In this document: piece after piece, positions 24,594 through 33,654 of the stretch
Layout of the letters: every line of letters starts with the position of its first letter
Numbering within the stretch: the stretch's first letter is position 1
Assembly: GCA_035762085.1 (NCBI GenBank)
Contig: DASTPT010000094.1
Span: 1-64,000, forward strand
Direction: 5' to 3'
Length of the DNA stretch: 64,000 nt
Source of the DNA: HRBIN12 sp035762085
Lineage (GTDB): Bacteria; Actinomycetota; UBA4738; HRBIN12
The notes under the pieces: generated by a model
Database searches by the model: none
What the model was told of the DNA's origin: nothing
Seen by the model: the letters and a program-made list of their open reading frames with translations, nothing else
Translations under genes and position numbers: made by a program

Positions 24594-25416
24594 GGCGCTC
24601 CGCGCTCGGCCGATGTTGCGGACGGTGCTCGGCAAGACGGTGAGCGAGCAGCGCCGCGCGCTCCTGTGGTGGGCGCTCGGGCTGTTCCTGTCGGGCGCGA
24701 CGTACGCGCCGTTCTACCCGAGCATCGTGGAGAACGCGGAGACGCTCGACCAGTACATGGAGAGCATGCCCGAGTTCATGAAGGAGGCGTTCCTCGGTGC
24801 GAGCGGCGACTTCACGTCGCCCGCCGGCTACCTGAACACCGAGCTGTTCAACCTCTTCGCGCCGCTGCTGCTGCTCCTGTTCGCGATCGGCGCGGGTGCC
24901 CGGGCGATCGCCGGCGAGGAGGAGCGGCAGACGCTCGACATCCTGCTCTCGACGCCGGTGCCGAGACACCGGGTGGTGATCCACAAGTTCGGGGCGATGC
25001 TCGTTGGGGGCGCCGTGCTCTCCGTCGCGCTATGGCTCTCGGTCCCGCTCACCGGCCCCCCGTTCGACCTGACCCCGAGCCTCGTGGATCTCACCGCGGC
25101 CGTGTTCATGTGCTTCCTGCTCGCGATGGCCTTCGGGGCGATCGCGCTCGCGATCGGCGCGGCGACGGGTCGGCGCGCGCTCGCGGTCGGCGTGACGGCG
25201 GGGATCGCCGCCGGGGCGTACCTGCTCGACCTCCTGGTGCCGGCGATCGACTCGATCGAGTTCCTCCAGCTGCTCTCGCCGTTCCACTACTACCTGGGCG
25301 CCGAGCCGATGATGCGCGGCCTGGACGTCGGGAACTCGCTCGTGCTCGCGGGCATCGCCGTCGTCGCGTTCGGCGCCGCGGTCCTGCTGTTCGAGCGGCG
25401 GGATCTGGCCGCGTGA
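24574..25416 (+). CDS. ABC-2 type exporter permease
   Basis: A 280-residue membrane protein with six hydrophobic helices (for example ALLWWALGLFLSGATYAPF, LFAPLLLLLFAIGAGARAIA, LAGIAVVAFGAAVLLFE). The conserved AGEEERQTLDILLSTPVPR segment after the second helix is typical for ABC-2 permeases that pair with DRR-like ATPases. The GTG at 24574 is used; a GTG at 24583 is also possible. It starts inside the 3' end of the ATPase gene and is surely co-translated with it. Confidence 0.85.
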   Translation: MTAVASEALRARPMLRTVLGKTVSEQRRALLWWALGLFLSGATYAPFYPSIVENAETLDQYMESMPEFMKEAFLGASGDFTSPAGYLNTELFNLFAPLLLLLFAIGAGARAIAGEEERQTLDILLSTPVPRHRVVIHKFGAMLVGGAVLSVALWLSVPLTGPPFDLTPSLVDLTAAVFMCFLLAMAFGAIALAIGAATGRRALAVGVTAGIAAGAYLLDLLVPAIDSIEFLQLLSPFHYYLGAEPMMRGLDVGNSLVLAGIAVVAFGAAVLLFERRDLAA

Positions 25417-25419
25417 GCC

Positions 25420-26811
25420 CTACGGGATCGGGAATGGCTCGTAGCCCGGCGCCGACATCGGCCAGGGGTTCGCGCGCTCCCACGCCCGTCCGAACGTGAG
25501 CGCCAGGTCGTCCCGGAAGCGCGGGGCGACGACCTGCAGGCCGAAGGGCACGCCGTTCGGGCTCACCCCGGCCGGCACCGAGAGCGCCGGGTGGCCGCTC
25601 AAGTTGAACGGCTCGCAGTTGTAGCCCTCGGCGCCGTCGGCGACGCGCTCGGTCCCCGGAACGATGCCGTCCGGCGCCCAGCCCTCGAGCGTCATCGTGG
25701 GCGTGAGGAGCACCGCCTCCTCGCCGAGGAGCAGGTCGAGCTGGCGGCAGTAGTCGAAGCGGCGACGGCGCGCCTCCATGTACTCGGACGGCTCGATCCG
25801 CAGGGCGCTCTCCATCGCGTCGCGGAAATCCGGCGAGAACCGGTCCATCACGGCGACGACCGTCTCGCGTCCGAGCAGGTGCAGGTGCTCGTACGCGCAC
25901 TGCACGAACCACTCGCGGTACGGGTCGCCGCCGGCGAGGACGTGGTCGAGCCGCTCGACCGGCAGACCGAGGTCGCGCTCGACGCTCGCGAGCGCCGCCG
26001 CGAACCGCTCCTCGATCGCGGGCGGCAGCGGGTCGAACTCCACGATCCGCCCGGCGGCGAACGCCCGTGCGGGCATCGGACCATCGAGCGGCAGCGGGAC
26101 CGGGAGCGCCGTCGGGTCCCCCGGCACGGGACCGCGTTCGAGCTCGAGCAGCAACCGGACGTCGTCGATCGTGTGGCCGAGCGGCCCGTAGGTCGACAGG
26201 TCGATCCAGGCGGGGATCGGGTCCCGAGCGATCACGCCGTTCGTCGGCTTCAGCCCGGCGAGCCCGCAGAACGACGCCGGGATCCGGATCGAGCCACCGC
26301 CGTCGGTGGCCGTCGCGAGCGGCGCCATGCCGGCCATCATCGCCGCGGCCGAGCCGCCCGAGGACCCGCCGGGCGAGAACGCGGGGTTCCACGGGTTCAC
26401 CGTCGCGCCGAACAGCGTGTTCGTCGTGTAGCCGGCGAACGTGAACTCCGGCACGTTGGTCTTCCCGACCGCGATCGCGCCGGCGGCCCGAAGCCGACCC
26501 GGAACGAGCCCGTCCGTCTCCTCGGGCGGCAGGTTCTTGCGGAGCTCCGAGCCGTGGGTCGTGCGCATCCCGGTCAGCCGCTCGTTGTCCTTCACCAGGA
26601 GCGGCACGCCGGCGAGCGGACCCGGGTCCTCCCCGGCCGCGATCCGCCCGTCGAGCGCCTCGGCCTCGGCGAGCGCCTGCTCGGGGCGCGTGGCGATCAC
26701 CGCGTTCAGCGGGGGGTTCAGGCGCTCGATGCGCTCGAGCGAGATCCGGAGCACCTCGACCGCCGACGCCCGGCGCTCGCGCACCGCGCTCGACAGCTGC
26801 GCGAGGGTCAC
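25420..26811 (-). CDS. Amidase (amidase-signature family)
   Basis: A 463-residue hydrolase with the Ser-cisSer-Lys triad: Lys74 in LLVKDNERL, the cis-Ser near 150 in SPGGSSGGSAAA and the nucleophile Ser174 in DGGGSIRIPAS. Full length for the family. Members act on short aliphatic or aryl amides or on carbamates; the choice cannot be read from the sequence. There is no GatB or GatC partner nearby, so it is not the tRNA amidotransferase subunit. GTG start at 26811. It is convergent with the ABC-2 permease gene (3-base gap) and divergent from the WAVG-repeat gene. Confidence 0.88.
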   Translation of the reverse strand: MTLAQLSSAVRERRASAVEVLRISLERIERLNPPLNAVIATRPEQALAEAEALDGRIAAGEDPGPLAGVPLLVKDNERLTGMRTTHGSELRKNLPPEETDGLVPGRLRAAGAIAVGKTNVPEFTFAGYTTNTLFGATVNPWNPAFSPGGSSGGSAAAMMAGMAPLATATDGGGSIRIPASFCGLAGLKPTNGVIARDPIPAWIDLSTYGPLGHTIDDVRLLLELERGPVPGDPTALPVPLPLDGPMPARAFAAGRIVEFDPLPPAIEERFAAALASVERDLGLPVERLDHVLAGGDPYREWFVQCAYEHLHLLGRETVVAVMDRFSPDFRDAMESALRIEPSEYMEARRRRFDYCRQLDLLLGEEAVLLTPTMTLEGWAPDGIVPGTERVADGAEGYNCEPFNLSGHPALSVPAGVSPNGVPFGLQVVAPRFRDDLALTFGRAWERANPWPMSAPGYEPFPIP

Positions 26812-26933
26812 GGCCGGGTCCGCGGGACGGGGTCCATCGGGCCGCGAGCGTATCGGGCGGCGGCGCGGTGAACAAGCGAGCCGCCACCGCGCGATAGGCT
26901 CCCCCCGGACGCCCGCCGGGCATCTTGGTGACC

Positions 26934-28112
26934 ATGGCCCTCAGCCCCAAGCAGCAGCGCGCGCTCACGAACGCGGCCGTGACCGCGGGACTGACGGCGC
27001 TCATCGGCCTGGTCGTCGGCCAGCTCGTGCCGGCGGAGCGCGAGGCCGCTGCCCCCGCCTCGCCCTCGCCGTCGCCGAGCCCCGCGGCCGCGTGCGCGCC
27101 GCGGTGGGAGCGCGTCGACAGCCCGGACCCCGAGGACGGCGGGAGCCTGCTCCTGGGCGTGGCCGCTGTCGGGCCCGACGACGGCTGGGCCGTGGGCGGC
27201 GCGGGTGACCCGGTCGACCCGACCGCGACCCTCGCGATCCAGTGGGACGGCGACGAGTGGGACGTGGTGCCGAGCCCGAACCCGGGCTCGACCGCGAACC
27301 GGTTCGAGGCCGTCGCGGCGCTCTCCCCGGACGCGGCGTGGGCGGTCGGGCGCGCCTCGGACGGGACGGACGACTACCCGATCGCCGCGCAGTGGGACGG
27401 CGGCGACTGGACGCTCCTGCCCCTCCCGCCGGAGCTGGCCGAGGGCGCGCTGATGGGGGTCGCGGCGATCCAGACCGACGACGTGTGGGCGGTCGGCTAC
27501 GAGGGCGACGTCGAGGCGGGCACGGAGCGCGCCGTCGCGCTGCGCTGGAACGGCGCCGAGTGGCGCTCGGCACCGGTGCTGCCGACGCTCGGCGGCGGAC
27601 GCACGGCCCTGCTCGCCGTGGCAGCCACCTCGCGCACGGACGCGTGGGCGGTGGGCTACCGGCGGAACCAGCCCGTGATCCTCCACTTCGACGGCCGTGC
27701 GTGGGCCCTGTCGATGAGCGAGGTCCCGGGCGACGTGCTCGGCGTGGCGGCGCTCGGGCCTCAGGAGGCGTGGGTGGTCGGCGAGCGCGTGCAGCGGTGG
27801 GACGGCACCGCCTGGTCCGAGACCGGCGCCGTGCGCTCGAAGGGCCTCCTGCGGGCGGTCTCGGCGGTCGGGACCGACGACGTCTGGGCGGTCGGCGACC
27901 GGCCCACCGAGGCCTCGATCCTGAAGCCGCTCGTGCAACGCTGGGACGGGAGCGGCTGGGAGGTCCTGCGCGGCCGGGGGGCCCCCGGGTCGATCAGCCT
28001 CACGGCCGTGAGCGCCGCCCGCGACGGCACGGTGATCGCCGTCGGGTACCGCGACGGCCCGCGGGGCCGTGCGACCTTCGCGATCAGCGGCACGACGTGC
28101 CCCGGTGCGTAG
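26934..28112 (+). CDS. Anchored WAVG-repeat beta-propeller-like protein
   Basis: A 392-residue protein with one N-terminal membrane anchor (NAAVTAGLTALIGLVVGQLV), a Pro/Ser-rich linker, then an extracytoplasmic domain built from repeats of 45-50 residues. Each has a core of the form D-D/A-x-W-A-V-G: DDGWAVGGAG, DAAWAVGRAS, DDVWAVGYEG, TDAWAVGYRR, QEAWVVGERV, DDVWAVGDRP. These alternate with QWDGDEWDVVPSP-like strands. Six to seven blades imply a beta-propeller. ATG at 26934; upstream TTG and GTG are possible but less likely. Function unknown; propellers of this kind usually bind ligands or polymers. Confidence 0.75.
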   Translation: MALSPKQQRALTNAAVTAGLTALIGLVVGQLVPAEREAAAPASPSPSPSPAAACAPRWERVDSPDPEDGGSLLLGVAAVGPDDGWAVGGAGDPVDPTATLAIQWDGDEWDVVPSPNPGSTANRFEAVAALSPDAAWAVGRASDGTDDYPIAAQWDGGDWTLLPLPPELAEGALMGVAAIQTDDVWAVGYEGDVEAGTERAVALRWNGAEWRSAPVLPTLGGGRTALLAVAATSRTDAWAVGYRRNQPVILHFDGRAWALSMSEVPGDVLGVAALGPQEAWVVGERVQRWDGTAWSETGAVRSKGLLRAVSAVGTDDVWAVGDRPTEASILKPLVQRWDGSGWEVLRGRGAPGSISLTAVSAARDGTVIAVGYRDGPRGRATFAISGTTCPGA

Positions 28113-28183
28113 GCCTCGGTCTCCCCGAACGGCGCCCGAGCGGGTAGGCTCAGCGGTCTGACCGATGTCGACCGGAGGTCCCC

Positions 28184-29866
28184 ATGGGCCAAGCAGCCCG
28201 CCCCCAGGACGACCGCGCCGACGGCTGGTGGGATGGCCTGACCGTCTGGGATCTGTTCGTCCGCAACCTCGAGCGTGAGCCCGAGCGCCTCGCGCTCGTC
28301 GACGCGCTCAACCGCGCCGAGTTCTGCGTCGGCGAGCCCGTGCGGTGGACGTACGCGGACGTGCGCGACCGAGCCGACCGGCTGGCCGCCGCCCTGGTCG
28401 CCGAGGGCGTCCGGCCGGGAGACGTGATCCTCGTTCACCTGCCGAACGTGGCCGAGCTGGTCCTCGCGTACCTCGCGAGCTCGCGGATCGGCGCGATCGT
28501 GAGCCCGCTCCCGATCCAGTTCCGGGCCCACGAGCTCCGGCTCACGGGCGCCCTCGTCGAGCCGGTCCTCGCGATCACCACGACGAACGCCGCGGGGGTC
28601 GACCTCGTCGAGCTCCTCGACGCGGTGCGCGACGACCTTCCCTCGATCCGCACCGTCCTCGCGCTCGGCGACGGGTCGCGCGGGGGAACGCGATCGCTCG
28701 CCGAGATCCTGGAGGCGACCGCGGACACGTCCGGCCTGGATGCCCGCACGGCCTCGGCGACCGCCGGCGACGTGATCACCGTCTGCTGGACCTCGGGCAC
28801 CGAGGCCGAGCCGAAGGGCGTCCCGCGAACGCACGACCTGTGGACCGCGATCGCGTACGGCACGACCGACGGCGCGGAGCTGCGCGACGGCGACGTGCTG
28901 CTCACGCCGTTCCCGCTCGTGAACATGTCGGGTATCGGCGGCATGCTCGTGCCCTGGTTGCAGATCGCCGGCACGCTCGTCCTGCACCAGCCGATGAGCC
29001 CACCGGTCTTCCTGCGCCAGGTGGTGGCCGAGCGCGTCAACTACACCGTCGCCCCGCCCGTCCTGCTCAACCTCCTGCTCGCGGATCCCGCCGCCCTGGA
29101 GGGCGTGGACCTGTCGTCGCTTCGGACGATCGGTTCCGGCTCGGCGCCGCTCGCCCCATCGATGGTCCGGGGCTGGAAGGAGCGGCATGGGATCGAGGTC
29201 GTGAACTTCTTCGGATCGAACGAGGGCATCGCGCTCGTGGGCGGACCGGCCGACGTCCCGGATCCCGAGGAGCGTGCCCGCGTGTTTCCACGGTTCGGCG
29301 CCGAGGGCCGCACGTGGTCCAACCGCGTGGCGCGGGGCATGCGGACCAAGCTCGTCGACCCGCAGACCGGCGAGCCGGTGACGGAGGTCGGCCGGCCCGG
29401 CGAGCTGCTGATCTCCGGTCCCACGGTGTTCGCCGGCTATTGGCGTCGCGACGATCTCACGGCGGCCGCCTTCGACCAGGATGGCTTCTTCCGGACCGGA
29501 GACCTGTTCCAGCTCGAGGACGAGGCCCACCTCCGGTTCGTCGGCCGGGCGCGCGACCTGATCGTCCGCGGCGGGATGAAGATCGCGCCCGAGGAGGTCG
29601 AGTCGCTCCTCGGCGACCACCCGGCGATCGCCGACGTCGCGGTCGTCGGCATCCCGGACGAGCGGATGGAGGGCGAGCAGATCGTCACCGCCGTTGTCGT
29701 CCCCAGGGAGGGCGTCACGGTCGAGCTCGCCGACGTGCGGGACCATCTCCGGCGCAAGGGCGTCGCGGGCTACAAGGAGCCTCGGAAGCTGGTGGTGGTC
29801 GAGGCGCTGCCGCGGAACGCGCTCGGCAAGGTCTTGAAGCGCGAGATCCGGAACAGCGTCGGCTAG
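28184..29866 (+). CDS. AMP-forming acyl-CoA ligase / adenylating enzyme
   Basis: A 560-residue ANL-superfamily enzyme that activates a carboxylic acid through an acyl-AMP. The P-loop motif is CWTSGTEAEPKGVPRTH, A5 is VNFFGSNEGI, A7/A8 is FRTGDLFQLEDE and VRGGMKIAPEEVE, and the catalytic lysine motif is RNALGKVLKREIR near the end. The order and length match cyclohexanecarboxylate- or 2,3-dihydroxybenzoate-type ligases. ATG at 28184 with CGGAGG upstream. It stands alone between the propeller gene and a convergent methyltransferase-like gene. The acid used is not known. Confidence 0.88.
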   Translation: MGQAARPQDDRADGWWDGLTVWDLFVRNLEREPERLALVDALNRAEFCVGEPVRWTYADVRDRADRLAAALVAEGVRPGDVILVHLPNVAELVLAYLASSRIGAIVSPLPIQFRAHELRLTGALVEPVLAITTTNAAGVDLVELLDAVRDDLPSIRTVLALGDGSRGGTRSLAEILEATADTSGLDARTASATAGDVITVCWTSGTEAEPKGVPRTHDLWTAIAYGTTDGAELRDGDVLLTPFPLVNMSGIGGMLVPWLQIAGTLVLHQPMSPPVFLRQVVAERVNYTVAPPVLLNLLLADPAALEGVDLSSLRTIGSGSAPLAPSMVRGWKERHGIEVVNFFGSNEGIALVGGPADVPDPEERARVFPRFGAEGRTWSNRVARGMRTKLVDPQTGEPVTEVGRPGELLISGPTVFAGYWRRDDLTAAAFDQDGFFRTGDLFQLEDEAHLRFVGRARDLIVRGGMKIAPEEVESLLGDHPAIADVAVVGIPDERMEGEQIVTAVVVPREGVTVELADVRDHLRRKGVAGYKEPRKLVVVEALPRNALGKVLKREIRNSVG

Positions 29867-29873
29867 GCCTCCC

Positions 29874-30662
29874 TTACGCGCGCTTCGGGGGGAGCGGGAA
29901 GAACGCGCTCGTGCGACGGATGTACTCGGCGTAGCCGGGCCTGCGCTCGCCGATCGTCTTCTCGAGCATCGCGACGCCCGAGACGCGCACGAGCAGGAAC
30001 GTCATCAGGGCCGGGCCGACGAGGGCCGCCCAGCCCCACGGCGTGGCGAGCCCGATCAGCCCGATCCCCCACCACAGGACGGCGTCGCCGAAGTAGTTCG
30101 GATGCCGCGTATAGCGCCACAGACCCCGGTCCATGACCTTGCCCCGGTTCGCGGGGTCGGCCTTGAACCGCCCGAGCTGGGCGTCCCCCACGGCCTCGAA
30201 CGCAAACCCGATCGCCCAGACCACGGCCCCCAGCCAGTCGAGCGAGCCGAGCGCGTCCGGCGTCTCCCCAGCCCCGGCGGCCTGGACGGGCAGCGAGACC
30301 ACGAGCGCGAGCGCGCCCTGGAGCCAGAAGACCTGGAACAGGCTGATCCACCAATAGCCGGGGCCGTACCGCTCGCGGAAGGCGACGTACCGGTAGTCCT
30401 CGCCCTTGCCACGGTTCCGCCGCCCGATGTGGACGGCGAGCCTGAGCGACCAGATGCCGACGAGCGCGAAGACCAAGAGCCGGCGCTCGAACACCCCGGG
30501 GCCCAGCACGAGCGCCACGATCGCGACCAGCCACATCGCCGGCCCCCACACCACGTCGACGATGCTGACGTTGCGGACCGCGACCGAGACGAGCCACACG
30601 ATCGCCATCGCGACGGCCACGACCGCCGCGGAGACCAGGACGAGACCGATGCCGCTGTCCAC
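29874..30662 (-). CDS. DUF1295 membrane protein (steroid-reductase/ICMT-like fold)
   Basis: A 262-residue integral membrane protein of the DUF1295 family, related to 3-oxo-5-alpha-steroid 4-dehydrogenases and isoprenylcysteine methyltransferases. Conserved signatures are RYGPGYWWISLFQVF and LWRYTRHPNYFGDAVLWWG near the C-terminal third. The GTG at 30662 was chosen because GGAGG lies 8 bases upstream; an ATG at 30695 is upstream in frame. It is divergent from the SRPBCC gene and shares a regulatory region with it. DUF1295 genes often occur beside light- or oxidative-stress-induced genes in bacteria; this is family knowledge and not seen directly here. Confidence 0.85.
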   Translation of the reverse strand: MDSGIGLVLVSAAVVAVAMAIVWLVSVAVRNVSIVDVVWGPAMWLVAIVALVLGPGVFERRLLVFALVGIWSLRLAVHIGRRNRGKGEDYRYVAFRERYGPGYWWISLFQVFWLQGALALVVSLPVQAAGAGETPDALGSLDWLGAVVWAIGFAFEAVGDAQLGRFKADPANRGKVMDRGLWRYTRHPNYFGDAVLWWGIGLIGLATPWGWAALVGPALMTFLLVRVSGVAMLEKTIGERRPGYAEYIRRTSAFFPLPPKRA

Positions 30663-30691
30663 GTGGCCACCCTCCGCAGGCAACCTAGCAC

Positions 30692-30734
30692 GCATAGGTT
30701 CGCCGCCTACGGCTCGAACCGATGCACCTATCCT
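30692..30734. promoter_or_regulatory. Inverted-repeat operator between DUF1295 and SRPBCC genes
   Basis: Arms GCATAGGTTCG (30692-30702) and CGAACCGATGC (30715-30725), 10 of 11 complementary, with a 12-base centre. The -10-like TATCCT (30729-30734) follows, 6 bases before the SRPBCC ATG, which gives a leaderless start. The left arm is identical to that before the heliorhodopsin gene, with the same 37-base spacing to the -10. Confidence 0.55.
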
Positions 30735-30740
30735 GGACCC

Positions 30741-31172
30741 ATGGCCCTGTTGCAGGAGACGCTCGAGGTTGCCCGGCCGCTCGACGAGGTGTTCGCCTTC
30801 GTGGGCGACTTCGCGAACACGAAGGACTGGGACCCCGGGGTCTCGGACTCACGGAAGGTCACCGACGGGCCGGTCGGCGTCGGCACCCGGTACGCGGTCG
30901 ACGTCGTGTTCGGGAGCCGGACGCTCCCGATGACCTACGAGGTCACGATCTGGGACCCACCGAACCGCGTGGTCCTGCGCGGCGAGGGCTCGACCGTGAC
31001 GGCGGTGGACGACATCCGCTTCGAGGCGACCGAGCGCGGCACCCGGGTGCGCTACTCGGCCGACCTGCGACTGAAGGGTCTGCTGAAGCTCGCGGAGCCG
31101 TTCATGAAGGGCCGGTTCGAGAAGACGGGGAAGGACGCGATCGCCGGCATGCGCCGGTCGCTCGAGGGCTGA
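30741..31172 (+). CDS. SRPBCC-family polyketide-cyclase-like protein
   Basis: A 143-residue START-like (SRPBCC) domain. Strand order and the motif VFAFVGDFANTKDWDPGV followed by GVGTRYAVDV match the polyketide cyclase/dehydrase-like lipid-binding subfamily. ATG at 30741 has no Shine-Dalgarno sequence but lies 6 bases after TATCCT, so a leaderless mRNA is likely. The fold binds a hydrophobic ligand. It is divergent from the DUF1295 gene and probably co-regulated with it through the inverted repeat between them. No catalytic residues can be assigned with confidence. Confidence 0.82.
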   Translation: MALLQETLEVARPLDEVFAFVGDFANTKDWDPGVSDSRKVTDGPVGVGTRYAVDVVFGSRTLPMTYEVTIWDPPNRVVLRGEGSTVTAVDDIRFEATERGTRVRYSADLRLKGLLKLAEPFMKGRFEKTGKDAIAGMRRSLEG

Positions 31173-31176
31173 GCTC

Positions 31177-32382
31177 CTAGACCACCCGCACGCCGTCCTT
31201 CCACACCTGCTCGACGCGGTCCTTCAGCGTCGAGAACTCGAACGGGTCGCCGTCGGCCACCACGACGTCGGCGCGCTTGCCCGGCTCGAGCGTGCCGAGC
31301 TCGTCCTCCAAGCCCATGAGCTGGGCGGCGCTCGAGGTGCCCGCGACGAGCGCCTGCTCGGGCGTGAACCCGTGCGTCGCCATCAGCTCGAGCTCCCGCA
31401 GGTTCGTACCGTGCGGCGCGACCGGGCAGTCCGTGCCCAGGGCGACCTTCACACCGGCCTGCGCGGCGCGCCGGAACGCACCGAGCTCGGGGCGGCCGAG
31501 CGACCGCAGCTTCTCGCGCACCGGCTCCGGGATCTTCGGGTCGTTCGCCAGCTCTTCGGTGGTGTCGCCGGCCGTGAGCGTGGGCACGAGCCACGTCCCG
31601 CGCTCGAGCATGAGCTCGATCGCCTCGTCGTCGAGGAACGTGCCGTGGTCGATCGAGCGGACGCCGGCGCGGACCGCGCGCTTGATCCCCTCGGCGCCGT
31701 GCGCATGGGACATCACCCAGCGGTCCAGGTCGGCCGCCGTCTGGACGATCGAGCGGACCTCGGCCTCGGTGAAGTTGGGCTGGCGCGGGTCGTCGGTCGG
31801 CGAGAGGAAGCCACCGGACGATGCGATCTTGATCACGTCGGCGCCGGCGCGGACCATCTCGCGGACCTTCGCGGCGACGCCCTCGACGCCGTCGCACACG
31901 CCGTCGGGCATCCCCGGATACGACGACCCCCACGCGCCCCGGGCACCGCTCGGAAGCCACGCGTCGCTGTGGCCGCCCGTCATCCCCAGCATGTTCACCG
32001 AGATCTGCATCCGAGGTCCAACGAGGAGTCCCCGCTCGACCGCGGCGCGCATCCCCGCGTCGGCGCCGCTCGCGTCGCGGACCGTCGTGATGCCGAGCGC
32101 GATCGTCCGGCGCAGGTTCTCGGCCACCCGGTAGAAGCGGAGCGAGAACGGCTCGTTCATGATGCGGACCTCGTCGAAGTCCTCGTACGAGAACGCCACG
32201 TGCACGTGGACGTCGAAGAGACCCGGCAGGAGCGCCTTGCCCGAGCAGTCGACCGCGTCGTCGCCCTCGAGCCCGACCCCGATCTCGAGGATCCTCCCGT
32301 CCTCGAGCGCGAGATCCGCCTCTGCGAGCGGGGCGCCCGTCCCGTCGAAGATCCGGCCGCCCGTGAACACCGTCCGTGTCAT
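31177..32382 (-). CDS. Metal-dependent amidohydrolase (imidazolonepropionase/prolidase-like)
   Basis: A 401-residue amidohydrolase-superfamily enzyme. FDVHVHVAF supplies the HxH metal pair, the lysine in GADVIKIASSGG is the probable bridging residue, SHAHGAEGIKRA and RSIDHGT give further His ligands, and ALGTDCPV the catalytic Asp. The C-terminus GTLEPGKRADVVVADGDP is typical of this subfamily, whose known members cleave N-terminal or C-terminal Xaa-Pro, Lys or Arg bonds. ATG at 32382 with GGGGAGGGG directly upstream. A longer open frame reaches 33723 but has no domain. It is convergent with the SRPBCC gene. Confidence 0.85.
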   Translation of the reverse strand: MTRTVFTGGRIFDGTGAPLAEADLALEDGRILEIGVGLEGDDAVDCSGKALLPGLFDVHVHVAFSYEDFDEVRIMNEPFSLRFYRVAENLRRTIALGITTVRDASGADAGMRAAVERGLLVGPRMQISVNMLGMTGGHSDAWLPSGARGAWGSSYPGMPDGVCDGVEGVAAKVREMVRAGADVIKIASSGGFLSPTDDPRQPNFTEAEVRSIVQTAADLDRWVMSHAHGAEGIKRAVRAGVRSIDHGTFLDDEAIELMLERGTWLVPTLTAGDTTEELANDPKIPEPVREKLRSLGRPELGAFRRAAQAGVKVALGTDCPVAPHGTNLRELELMATHGFTPEQALVAGTSSAAQLMGLEDELGTLEPGKRADVVVADGDPFEFSTLKDRVEQVWKDGVRVV

Positions 32383-32475
32383 CGCCCCTCCCCGTTCCTG
32401 CGCGGTCGGCTGCGCGCCGGCCGGCGCGAGCCTACACTCCGCCCCTGATCGCCGTTCGAGATGGGAGATCCGCGC

Positions 32476-33654
32476 ATGGACATCCGGCTGACCCCCGAGG
32501 ACGCAGGGCTGCAGGCGCGCGCCCGCGACTTCTGCGAGCAGGTGCTGATGCCGCTCGAGGACGAGTGCGAGGAGCGCGACGGCCTCACGCCCGAGAGCCT
32601 CGGGCGAGCCAGGGCCCAGGTGCTCGACCACGGCTTCGCGGCGATCAACCACGCGGTCGAGGACGGCGGGCAGGGACTCGACGTCTTCCAGCAGGTGCTC
32701 GTCGAAGAGGAGTGGGGCAAGGCGACCGGGGCCCTGTGGGACATCCCGTGGCGGCCCTCGATCCCGCTCGCGGTCGCGACCGAGGCGCAGAAGGACGAGT
32801 ACCTGCGGCCCGCGTGCCGCGGCGAGCGCCGCGACTGCTACGCGATCACCGAGGAGGGTGCCGGTTCCGACCCGTCGATGGTGCGCACGACGGCCGTCCG
32901 CGACGGCGACGGCTGGGTGCTGAACGGCACGAAGTGGCACGTGACCTCGGGCGACGTCGCCGACTTCCTCCTGGTCCACGCGCACGTGGACGGCGCCCCG
33001 GCGAAGGCAACGGTGTTCATCGTGGACAAGGACCTGCCCGGCGTGCGCGTGGTCCGCACGCCGAAGTACATGCACACGTTCGTGTTCGAGCACCCGATCA
33101 TCGCGCTCGAGGACGTCCGCGTCGGCCCGGACAAGGTCCTCGGCGAGGTCGGGCAGGGGTACGAGCTCACGAAGGACTGGTTCGTCGAGGAGCGGATCAT
33201 GATCGGCGCGCGGACGGTCGGGGCGGCGACCCGCGCGCTCGACCTCTCGCTCGCGTTCGCGTCGGAGCGGGTGCAGTTCGGCGTACCGATCGTCGAGCAC
33301 CAGGCGATCGCGTTCATGCTCGCCGACATGGCCGCCGAGCTCATGACCTCCAAGGCGATGCTCTACCGCGTCGCCTGGCAAGCCTCCCGCGGCGGTACGC
33401 CGCGCAAGGAGGTCCACGCCCTCGCGAGCGCCGTCAAGCTCGTGTGCCCGGAGACCGCGGGCCGGATCGTCGACAGGGCCGTTCAGATCCACGGCGGCCG
33501 TGGCTACATGCGCGAGCAGCCGGTCGAGCGCCTGTACCGGGAGCTTCGCGTGGACCGGATCTGGGAGGGCACCTCCGAGATCCAGCGCATGGTCGTCGCC
33601 AACGAGCTGCGGAAACGCGGCGCCGGCGCCTATACGGGCTGGCCCGGCGCGTAG
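32476..33654 (+). CDS. Acyl-CoA dehydrogenase family protein (stand-alone copy)
   Basis: A 392-residue flavoprotein of the acyl-CoA dehydrogenase fold. Signatures are CYAITEEGAGSDPSMVRTTA (substrate/FAD loop), RVQFGVPIVEHQAIAFMLAD and the C-terminal RLYRELRVDRIWEGTSEIQR. It oxidises an acyl-CoA or a similar thioester with electron transfer to ETF. The ATG at 32476 has GGGAGA upstream; an ATG at 32461 is also in frame. It is divergent from the amidohydrolase. No TTGAAC-type operator is present here, unlike the second copy at 46242-47420, so it is probably regulated separately. Confidence 0.88.
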   Translation: MDIRLTPEDAGLQARARDFCEQVLMPLEDECEERDGLTPESLGRARAQVLDHGFAAINHAVEDGGQGLDVFQQVLVEEEWGKATGALWDIPWRPSIPLAVATEAQKDEYLRPACRGERRDCYAITEEGAGSDPSMVRTTAVRDGDGWVLNGTKWHVTSGDVADFLLVHAHVDGAPAKATVFIVDKDLPGVRVVRTPKYMHTFVFEHPIIALEDVRVGPDKVLGEVGQGYELTKDWFVEERIMIGARTVGAATRALDLSLAFASERVQFGVPIVEHQAIAFMLADMAAELMTSKAMLYRVAWQASRGGTPRKEVHALASAVKLVCPETAGRIVDRAVQIHGGRGYMREQPVERLYRELRVDRIWEGTSEIQRMVVANELRKRGAGAYTGWPGA

